Shown here: positions 57,588 through 64,000 of the stretch, one piece after another
How positions within the stretch are numbered: position 1 is the first letter of the stretch
How the letters are laid out: the number at the start of each line of letters is the position of its first letter
NCBI GenBank assembly: GCA_018780645.1
Contig: JADMJJ010000011.1
Coordinates: 248,001-312,000, forward strand
Direction: 5' to 3'
Source of the DNA: Burkholderiaceae bacterium
Lineage (GTDB): Bacteria > Pseudomonadota > Gammaproteobacteria > Burkholderiales > Burkholderiaceae_C
DNA: 64,000 nucleotides
Translations under genes and position numbers: made by a program
The notes under the pieces: model-generated
The model's input: the letters and a program-made list of their open reading frames with translations, nothing else
What the model was told of the DNA's origin: nothing
The model's database searches: none

Positions 57588-58333
57588 GCCGTTTCCACCA
57601 TCTCGTCACCCAGATAGGCCTCGACCACCTCGGCATTGCGCACCACCTCGGCCGGCGTGCCATCGGCGATCTTGCGGCCCTGGTGCAGCACCAGCACCCG
57701 CTCGACATGGCGCAGCAAGATGCCGACCGCATGCTCGATCCAGATCACCGTCAGATCCAGCTCGCTGCGCAGGCGCGTGATCAGCAGCGCCATCTGCCGT
57801 AGCTCCAGTTCGCTCAGGCCGGCGGCCACCTCGTCGAGCAGCAGCACGCGCGGCCGCGTGGCCAGGGACATGCCGACCTCCAGCAGGCGCTGCTGCGAGG
57901 GCGTCAGGGCGCTGGCCGGCCGGTGCTGATGCTCGCCCAGGCCGATCAACGCCAGGATGGATGCCTCGTCGCGCAGCCATGGCGGCACATCCTTGCGGTG
58001 GCGACCGGCGCACTGCAGCCCAAAGCCCACATTGGCCGCCACGCTGAGTTCGTGAAAGACCCGCGGTGTCTGGAAGCTGCGCGCGACGCCATGCTCGGCG
58101 AAGCGGTGCGGCGCCGCGCCGGTGAGGCGCTGGCCGCCGGTATAGAGTTCGCCGCTGGTCGGCGCGTTGATGCCCGACAGCGCGTTGAAGAAGGTGGTCT
58201 TGCCGGCACCGTTGGGACCGATGATGCCCACCAGCTCGCCGGCACCAAAGGCCGCGCTGACCGCATCGACCGCGGTCAACCCGCCGAAGCGCACGGTCAG
58301 CTCTCTCGCTTCGAGCAGCGGGTGGCTCTTCAT
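57584..58333 (-). CDS. livG: Liv-type ABC transporter ATPase LivG
   Basis: 249 aa. It has Walker A GPNGAGKTTFF, a LivG-type insertion (FAEHGVARSFQTPRVFHELSVAANV), Walker B VLLLDEVAAGLSE and the end HQGRKIADGTPAEVVRN. The signature is degenerate, LTPSQQRLLEVG, without the full LSGGQ. The start is the ATG at 58333 (MKSHPLLEARELTVRFGG). It overlaps livM (ATGA at 58330) and livF (57584-57587). Confidence 0.9.
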   Translation of the reverse strand: MKSHPLLEARELTVRFGGLTAVDAVSAAFGAGELVGIIGPNGAGKTTFFNALSGINAPTSGELYTGGQRLTGAAPHRFAEHGVARSFQTPRVFHELSVAANVGFGLQCAGRHRKDVPPWLRDEASILALIGLGEHQHRPASALTPSQQRLLEVGMSLATRPRVLLLDEVAAGLSELELRQMALLITRLRSELDLTVIWIEHAVGILLRHVERVLVLHQGRKIADGTPAEVVRNAEVVEAYLGDEMVETA

Positions 58334-59244
58334 GAGTCTCTCCACCGCCGGGGCAGGCGCAGCGAGGCCAGACCGCCGGGCAGATATAGCACGCACAGTA
58401 TCAAGAGCAGGCCCAGCGACATCATGTAGACCTGGGGCATCTGCAGGCGCAGGGTCTCGGCCAGCAGACTGAACACCACGGCGGCGATCAGCGGCCCCCA
58501 CAAGGTGGCCGCGCCGCCGATCAGCGCGATCAGCACGGTCTGGAAGCCGATGAAGGGGTTGAACACCGTGTGCGGGTCGATGTACGTCCAGCGCACGCTC
58601 ATCGCCGCGCCGACGGCGCCGGCAAAGGCGGCGGTCAGCGCGAAGCCGGCAACCTTGACCAGGCGGGTGTTGACGCCCAGGGTCTGGGCGCGTTGCTCGT
58701 CGGCGCCAATGCCCGCCAGGGCCAGGCCGAAGCGGCTGCGCCGTATCAGCATGGCCGACAGCAGGGCCAGCACGGCCAGGCCCAGCATCGTGAGATAAAC
58801 CGTGTCGCGCTCAGGCACCACGGACAGCACCCGACCGACGGTTCCGCTGACCTGCTTTTCCCAGAAGGTCACTGCGTGGCGTATCAGCTCGGTCATGCCG
58901 AAGGTCAGCACCGCGAAATAGGTACCGCGCAGATGCAGCACGGCCGCGCCCGTCACCAGGGCCACCAGGGCCGCCACGGCCGCGCCCAGGGCGACCACCA
59001 GCAGCCACGGCAGATGCTCCAGGCCCAGCGCCCCGGCATAGGCGCCGAGGCCGAAGAAAGCCGCCGTCGCCAGCGACATATAGCGGGTCTGGCCGCAGAA
59101 CGTGCTCCAGCTGCTGGCCAGCGCCGCGTACATCAGGCAGCTCAGCGCCATCGATACGGCAAACTCGCTGCCGTAGTGCGGCAGCGCCGCCGCCCAGCCG
59201 GCCAGTGCGAGCAGTATCAGCAGGTCGCGGTGCAAGGGCTTCAT
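58330..59244 (-). CDS. livM: Liv-type ABC transporter permease LivM
   Basis: 304 aa with eight to nine membrane spans. Seen are SWSTFCGQTRYMSLATAAFFGLGAYAGAL, LRGTYFAVLTFGMTELIRH and the coupling stretch RRSRFGLALAGIGADEQRAQTLGVNTRLVK. From the ATG at 59244, which overlaps the livH stop (ATGA). It pairs with LivH in the inner membrane. Confidence 0.92.
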   Translation of the reverse strand: MKPLHRDLLILLALAGWAAALPHYGSEFAVSMALSCLMYAALASSWSTFCGQTRYMSLATAAFFGLGAYAGALGLEHLPWLLVVALGAAVAALVALVTGAAVLHLRGTYFAVLTFGMTELIRHAVTFWEKQVSGTVGRVLSVVPERDTVYLTMLGLAVLALLSAMLIRRSRFGLALAGIGADEQRAQTLGVNTRLVKVAGFALTAAFAGAVGAAMSVRWTYIDPHTVFNPFIGFQTVLIALIGGAATLWGPLIAAVVFSLLAETLRLQMPQVYMMSLGLLLILCVLYLPGGLASLRLPRRWRDS

Positions 59245-60128
59245 TTGCGGGTGAACAGTCCGTTGGGCCGCCACAGCAGCACGGCGATGAAGATGGCATA
59301 GGACAACAGCGCCTTCAGCGAAGGGCTGGTGTAGTGCATGCCTATGGCCTCGATCACGCCCAGGCCAAGGCCGCCTATCAGCGCACCAGCCATGCTGCCG
59401 AAGCCGCCCAGGGTGATGACGATCAGCGCCGTGACGGTGTACGGCTCACCCATCGACGGCGAGATCGTGTACGTCATCGACAGCAGGCAGCCGGCCACGC
59501 CGGACAGGCCCAGGCCAAGCGCGAACATGGCCGGGTGCAGGCGCTCGGTGTCTATGCCCACCAGCTGCGCTCCGGTGGGAGACTGCATCAAGGCGCGCAC
59601 GCCCTTGCCCAGCAGCGTGTAGCGCAGCAGCGCTATCAGCGCCCCGCTGAAGACCAGAGCCAGCGCCAGCAACAGCAGCTTGTTGGCAGCGAACTGCGCG
59701 CCGCCAGGACCACCAAAGGCCACAGGCTCGGTCAGGTAGTCATAGCCGCGCAGATCGCCGCCCCAGACGTACTGGGCGAAGTTCTGCACCAGAAACATCA
59801 GACCGAAGCTAACCATCAGCGCCCGTGCCTCGAACACCTCGACCGTGGGCGAGCTGCGCGTCAGCGGCCGGAACACCAGCCGGTGCACGACCAGACCGAG
59901 CAGCCCCAGCAACACAAAGCTCAGCGGGATCATCAGCAACGGCGACAACCCAAGCGACTCGTGGGCCGCCCAGGTCAGGAAGGCGCCCAGCATCAGGAAC
60001 TCGCCATGGGCGATGTTCAGGATGCGCATCAGCCCGTACTGCAGGTTCAGCCCCAGGGCCACCAGCGCATAGATGCCGCCGGTGATCAGCCCCGAGGCGA
60101 TCAGCTCCAGCCAGCTGCCGAGATTCAT
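59241..60128 (-). CDS. livH: Liv-type ABC transporter permease LivH
   Basis: 295 aa with eight membrane spans. Family motifs are ALGLNLQYGLMRILNIAHGEFLMLGAF and TLLGKGVRALMQSPTGAQLVGIDTERLH, and TISPSMGEPYTVTALIVITLGGFGSMAGAL. It follows the binding-protein gene by 6 bp. Confidence 0.93.
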   Translation of the reverse strand: MNLGSWLELIASGLITGGIYALVALGLNLQYGLMRILNIAHGEFLMLGAFLTWAAHESLGLSPLLMIPLSFVLLGLLGLVVHRLVFRPLTRSSPTVEVFEARALMVSFGLMFLVQNFAQYVWGGDLRGYDYLTEPVAFGGPGGAQFAANKLLLLALALVFSGALIALLRYTLLGKGVRALMQSPTGAQLVGIDTERLHPAMFALGLGLSGVAGCLLSMTYTISPSMGEPYTVTALIVITLGGFGSMAGALIGGLGLGVIEAIGMHYTSPSLKALLSYAIFIAVLLWRPNGLFTRK

Positions 60129-60134
60129 GCAGGC

Positions 60135-61340
60135 TCAGCTCCAGGCCGGCTTGGGCGCAATCAGCGTGGCCGTGGCATTGGCCTTGGGCCAGACCACCTC
60201 GAACTCGCCCTTCTGCCACTGGCCCACCGTGCCGGGCGTGCCGATGTTCTCGCTGCCCTGGAATCGAATCGTGCCCAGCATCGTGGGGTGCGCCGTGCCG
60301 GCAACGAACTCGCGTATCGCCTTGCGGTCCAGCCCGACCTTGGCCACGGCGGCCGTAAGTATCTCCAGCCCGGCCCAGGTGGCGCCGCTGGCCCAGCGGT
60401 CGGGCTCCTTGGCGGCGCCGAACTTGGCCACATGGGCATCGAAATAGGTCTTGGCGGCGGCGCCGCTCTTGCTGTTCCAGCTGCCCATGCCCAGCACGCC
60501 CTCGGCGCCGGCCTGCATCACATTGCGATAGAGCTGGAAGGCCGTGCCCACCGAGCCATAGAAGAAGCGCGGGTTGAAGCCAATCTCCTTGGCCTGGCGG
60601 CTGGCCAGAATCGTGTCGGGTGGATAGGTCAGGCCGATGAAGGCATCGGGCGCCTTGTCCTTGATAGCGCGCAGCACCGGGGACAGATCCTTGACGCCCA
60701 GCGGATAGCTCTTGTCCTCCAGCAGCTGTATGCCCGTGCCCTGCAGCGCCACCTTCAGCGCCGCGTAGTTCTCCAGGCCGAACAGATCGTCCACATAGAT
60801 GGTGGCCACGCTCTTCACGCCCTGTGCTTTGAGCATCTCCACCAGCGCATTCATCATCGGCGCCGGCTGCTGCAGCAGCGAGAAGAAGTACGGCAGCTTC
60901 ATCTCGATCAGCCGGCGGCTCAGCGCGGTCGGCCCCAGCATCGGATAGCCCAGGCGGTTGGCCAGCGGCGCGACGGCGAAATTGGCATTGCTGCCCCAGG
61001 GCGCCAGTATCAGGTCCACCTTGTCGCTGCTCATCAGCTTCTCGAAGCTGCGCACGCATGTTTCGATATCGCTGCGGTCGTCCGAGCCGATCAGCTCGAT
61101 CATGCGTCGCTGGCCCTTGACCATCAGGCCGCCGGCGGCGTTCTGCTGTTCGGCCCACAGCAGATAGTTGGGCTCCTGGCTGACCTGGGCGCCTGTCGTC
61201 CAGGGCCCCGTGCGAGCGATTGCGTAGCCGACGCGCACCGGCGCGCCTTGCGCACGCACGAGGGCCGGAAAGGCCGAGCCGAGGGCCGCGGCCTGGATCA
61301 GGGTGCGGCGCTGCAGGCCGCCGTGGCGCTGTTGTGTCAT
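60135..61340 (-). CDS. Liv-type ABC transporter substrate-binding protein
   Basis: 401 aa. A Tat-like signal (RRTLIQAAALGSAFPALVRAQ) leads to a type 1 periplasmic-binding fold of the peripla_BP_6 class (APVRVGYAIARTGPWTTGAQVSQEP, LIGSDDRSDIETCVRSFEKL). Start at 61340, with GGAGAC 4-9 bp upstream. First gene of a five-gene leftward operon that ends in the LivF-aldehyde dehydrogenase ORF. The ligand is unknown; given the dehydrogenase, an aromatic acid or amino-acid-like compound is possible. Confidence 0.9.
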   Translation of the reverse strand: MTQQRHGGLQRRTLIQAAALGSAFPALVRAQGAPVRVGYAIARTGPWTTGAQVSQEPNYLLWAEQQNAAGGLMVKGQRRMIELIGSDDRSDIETCVRSFEKLMSSDKVDLILAPWGSNANFAVAPLANRLGYPMLGPTALSRRLIEMKLPYFFSLLQQPAPMMNALVEMLKAQGVKSVATIYVDDLFGLENYAALKVALQGTGIQLLEDKSYPLGVKDLSPVLRAIKDKAPDAFIGLTYPPDTILASRQAKEIGFNPRFFYGSVGTAFQLYRNVMQAGAEGVLGMGSWNSKSGAAAKTYFDAHVAKFGAAKEPDRWASGATWAGLEILTAAVAKVGLDRKAIREFVAGTAHPTMLGTIRFQGSENIGTPGTVGQWQKGEFEVVWPKANATATLIAPKPAWS

Positions 61341-61544
61341 GTTTGTCTCCAGTCGCCGGCTTGATGACCGGTCGTGGGCGGATTCTGGGCAGTGCTTGGC
61401 CCGCCTGCTTGACCGGCCGTAGCGCCGCACTTGTCTATCCGTGCAGGGCGGCTACTGACTTACCCCAGGTGCGGGCAAGCGCTCTTGAGCCGCAGCGCGT
61501 CAGCCGATACCCTGCAAGCCACAACCGGCCCGGGGAGCTCAGCG

Positions 61545-62504
61545 ATGCCCGTCAGCAGCCTGCAGATGAACACCGACCAGGTCGCTCCGGCCGAGCGCGC
61601 CGGCTTCTGGTCGGACTGGATCGCGCGGCTGTTCATGGGTCTGAAGTCGGACAGCTATGGCGATGCCGGCTTCGACGGCCGCATGAACAGTCTGCGTGCC
61701 GGCGACGTGGTGCTGACCCGCCTGGAGGCGAATCGCCACCGCGTTGTGCGCTCGGCTCAGCTGGCGCGCGCCTCCGAGATCGGTTATCTGAAAATCGTCG
61801 CGCCCTCCGTGGGCTGCGCCGGTGTCGAGCAGCAGGGCCGCGAGGCCTGGGTCACGCCGGACCAGTGGAGCATCTACGACACCACCGACAGCTATGCGGT
61901 GGCCAATCCGGTGCGGGTCGAGCATCTGATCGTGATGCTGCCCAAGTCGGCCCTGGCAGAGCGCGGCCTGGCACTTGATGCGCTGATGGCACGGCGCCTT
62001 GGCGGCAGCGGTGGGGTGGCGCGGCTGGCTTTGGAGACGATGCGCAGCGCCTACCGCGAGCTGCCGACGATGAGCGACAGCGCCGCGCAGGGTGTCGGCG
62101 AGGCCATCACCCAGCTGGTCCACCTGGCACTGCTGGACCTGGCCGGCATACAGACCGCGCAAAGCCAGCGCGAGGCGCTGCGTGAGCGCATCAAGCAACA
62201 CGTCGGCGCCCATCTGGGCGACCCGGCCCTGAGCGTCGATGGCATCGCCCTGGCCCTGGGCTGCAGCCGCCGCCAGCTCTACAACGCCTTCGCCGAAGAG
62301 AGTGACGGGGTGGCCGGCTACATCCTGCGCCGCCGCCTCGAAGCCTGCCGCAAGACCCTGGCCGACCGCGCCAGCGACGCCCGCTCGCTGACCGACATCG
62401 CCTTCAGCTTCGGCTTCTCAAACATGGCCCATTTCAGCCGGGTGTTCCGCAGCCATCTGGGCATGGCGCCCAGCGACTACCGGCGCGGGGCGGCTGCGCC
62501 TTGA
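61545..62504 (+). CDS. AraC-family regulator (AraC-binding-like domain)
   Basis: 319 aa. The N-terminal domain (about 1-190; WSDWIARLFMGLKSD, YLKIVAPSVGCAGVEQQGRE) resembles AraC_binding_2 sensor domains, and the C-terminus has two helix-turn-helix motifs (LSVDGIALALGCSRRQLYNAF and LTDIAFSFGFSNMAHFSRVFRSHLG). It is probably the regulator of the divergent Liv/dehydrogenase operon, with 204 bp between the starts. GGGGAG lies 6 bp before the ATG at 61545. The effector is not known. Confidence 0.9.
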   Translation: MPVSSLQMNTDQVAPAERAGFWSDWIARLFMGLKSDSYGDAGFDGRMNSLRAGDVVLTRLEANRHRVVRSAQLARASEIGYLKIVAPSVGCAGVEQQGREAWVTPDQWSIYDTTDSYAVANPVRVEHLIVMLPKSALAERGLALDALMARRLGGSGGVARLALETMRSAYRELPTMSDSAAQGVGEAITQLVHLALLDLAGIQTAQSQREALRERIKQHVGAHLGDPALSVDGIALALGCSRRQLYNAFAEESDGVAGYILRRRLEACRKTLADRASDARSLTDIAFSFGFSNMAHFSRVFRSHLGMAPSDYRRGAAAP

Positions 62505-62584
62505 GGCCGGTCACCTAAGATGTCGCCCTTTGAGCCCTTGAGGGATGCCTCGGGCCCCTGCCGCGAAATCTAGCCAAGTCATTG

Positions 62585-64000
62585 ATGTCAAAAGAAAATT
62601 CCAAGCCGGCCGCAGCTCAGGAGGCGTTCGAGAAGCACACGCCGATGATGCAGCAGTACTTCGGCCTGAAGGCGGACCATCCGGACAGTCTGCTGTTCTA
62701 CCGGATGGGCGATTTCTACGAGGTCTTCTTCGATGACGCCCGTCAGGCCAATGCGCTGCTGGACATCACCCTGACGACGCGGGGCCAGAGCGGCGGCCAG
62801 CCCGTCGTGATGGCCGGCGTGCCTGTCCACGCGCTGGAAGCGTACCTGGCCAAGCTGATCAAGCTGGGCGTGCCGGTGGCGATTGCGGAGCAGGTGGGCG
62901 ACGTGGCCACGGCCAAGGGGCCGGTCGAGCGCAAGGTCGTGCGCGTCGTCACCCCGGGCACCGTCACCGACACCGAGCTGCTGGCTGACAAGCAGGATTC
63001 GGTGCTGCTGGCGCTTTCGACCCAGGGACGCACCATCGGCCTGGCCTGGCTGAGCATGACCCAGGGCCAACTGGGCATGGGCGAGTGTTCAGAGCGCGAA
63101 CTGGCCGGCTGGCTGACCCGTCTGGCACCGGCCGAGGTGCTGGTGGACCGCGACAAGGTGCCCGCACCGCTGGTCGCCGCCCGTGTGCCGACCACCTACC
63201 GGCCGGCCTGGCAGTTCGATGCGGGCCTCGGTAACCGCAAGCTGTGCGAACAGTTGGGCGTGGCCAGCCTCGCCGGCTACAACGCGCAGAGCCTGACCGC
63301 CGCCCAGGCCGCCGGCGCCGCACTGCTGAGCTATGCCGAGCACACCCAGGGCCGGGCCCTGGCCCATGTGCAAAGCCTGGAAGTGCAGCGCAGCAGCGAT
63401 CTGCTGGACCTGCCACCGGCCACGCAGCGCAATCTGGAACTGACCCAGACGCTGCGCGGCGAGACCTCGCCCACCCTGCTGTCGCTGCTGGACAGCTGCC
63501 GCACCGGCATGGGCAGCCGCACCCTGCGCCATTGGCTGCTGCATCCGCGGCGCGAACGCACCGAGGCGCTGGCCCGGCATGAGGCGATCGAGTCGCTGAT
63601 TGCCAATGGCTTCGAGCCGCTGCGCCAATGCCTGCGCTCGGTCTCCGATGTCGAACGCATCACCGCTCGCATCGCGCTGCGCCAGGTGCGGCCCCGTGAG
63701 CTGACCGGCCTGCGCGCTACGCTGCAGGTGCTGCCCGAGCTGCGCGCCAGCTTTTGCGAAAACGGCGCCCTGCTGAACCTGATGTCGGCCGGACTGACGC
63801 CACCCGCCGAGATCGAGGAGTTGCTGCGCCAGGCGATTGCCGAGGAGCCGGCCGTGCTCTTGCGCGATGGCGGCGTGATCGCCACCGGCTTCGACGCCGA
63901 GCTCGACGAGCTGCGTGCCATTCAAGGCAATTGCGACGACTTCCTGATCGCGCTGGAGACCCGCGAGCGCGCCCGCACCAACATCCCCAATCTGCGCGTG
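62585..64000 (+). CDS. mutS: DNA mismatch repair protein MutS (3' end cut by window)
   Basis: The first 472 codons, reading off the window. The mismatch-recognition domain includes the [11 protein letters not shown] motif, where Phe and Glu contact the mismatch, and the sequence continues through the connector and lever ([18 protein letters not shown]). The ATPase domain is not in the window. ATG at 62585 with weak ribosome-binding signal; 80 bp after the AraC gene. Confidence 0.96.
   Translation, partial: MSKENSKPAAAQEAFEKHTPMMQQYFGLKADHPDSLLFYRMGDFYEVFFDDARQANALLDITLTTRGQSGGQPVVMAGVPVHALEAYLAKLIKLGVPVAIAEQVGDVATAKGPVERKVVRVVTPGTVTDTELLADKQDSVLLALSTQGRTIGLAWLSMTQGQLGMGECSERELAGWLTRLAPAEVLVDRDKVPAPLVAARVPTTYRPAWQFDAGLGNRKLCEQLGVASLAGYNAQSLTAAQAAGAALLSYAEHTQGRALAHVQSLEVQRSSDLLDLPPATQRNLELTQTLRGETSPTLLSLLDSCRTGMGSRTLRHWLLHPRRERTEALARHEAIESLIANGFEPLRQCLRSVSDVERITARIALRQVRPRELTGLRATLQVLPELRASFCENGALLNLMSAGLTPPAEIEELLRQAIAEEPAVLLRDGGVIATGFDAELDELRAIQGNCDDFLIALETRERARTNIPNLRV

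Noticed and set aside
62585-64000. MutS as a truncated gene.
   Set aside because: The frame is open to the last base of the window, so the loss of the ATPase domain is due to the window edge.

Overview
The window is about 64 kb of GC-rich chromosomal DNA. Its contents and gene order point to a betaproteobacterium of the order Burkholderiales, probably near the Roseateles/Rubrivivax/Leptothrix group. The evidence is a 14-gene nuo operon followed by DUF2818, the isc operon, an intracellular PHA depolymerase, the zapA/6S RNA/EVE gene order and a REP-like GC palindrome. This placement is inference from synteny and family content; no database search was possible. No mobile element, CRISPR array or prophage is visible, and almost all of the window is conserved core genome.

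Layout. 1-2.7 kb: a YihY-type membrane protein (cut by the window edge), a DUF2069 protein and an FAD-linked oxidase. 2.5-18.7 kb (minus strand): respiratory complex I, nuoA to nuoN, followed by DUF2818, a Nudix ADP-ribose pyrophosphatase and DUF1178. 18.9-21.5 kb: tRNA-Leu(GAG), secG, tpiA and a quinone oxidoreductase, same strand. 21.5-26.7 kb: pnp, rpsO, an aminotransferase and a solute-binding protein. 26.8 kb: a small heat-shock protein behind a sigma32-like promoter. 27.2-33.8 kb: the isc operon (iscR-S-U-A, terminator, hscB-hscA-fdx) with tsaD at its end, and an IscR-type operator upstream. 33.8-37.2 kb: uvrB diverging from an aromatic/aspartate aminotransferase. 37.4-40.7 kb: PHA depolymerase, an RnfB/RsxB-like ferredoxin, nth, a ZapB-like coiled coil and zapA. 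40.8 kb: 6S RNA, then EVE, TauE/SafE and a degenerate-GGDEF protein. 43.7-46.2 kb: an HI0933-type flavoprotein, rpsU, yqeY and a DUF442 phosphatase-like protein. 46.3-49.9 kb: a TRAP transporter whose permease genes converge on its binding-protein gene. 50-55.4 kb: pmbA, darP/yjgA, mog, cysE, trmJ and suhB. 55.4-62.5 kb: an AraC-type regulator diverging from a LivKHMGF-type ABC transporter whose last ATPase reads in frame into an aldehyde dehydrogenase. 62.6 kb to the end: mutS, cut by the window edge.

How the parts fit. The central theme is energy and redox housekeeping: complex I, the Fe-S assembly line that supplies its clusters, and glycolytic and amino-acid enzymes. Two catabolic uptake modules sit among them, the TRAP system and the AraC/Liv/aldehyde-dehydrogenase locus. 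The points most worth checking are: the LivF-aldehyde dehydrogenase in-frame fusion with its own internal ribosome-binding site; a near-identical CCCC-TAGGT-CGGGTC motif upstream of both TRAP transcription units; a leader with three GGGTTRACCC hairpins and an internal terminator in the isc operon; a GGDEF protein that keeps its I-site but has lost the catalytic signature; and a long antisense overlap between the FAD oxidase and DUF1178 genes. I did not find a clearly new multi-gene defence or mobile system.
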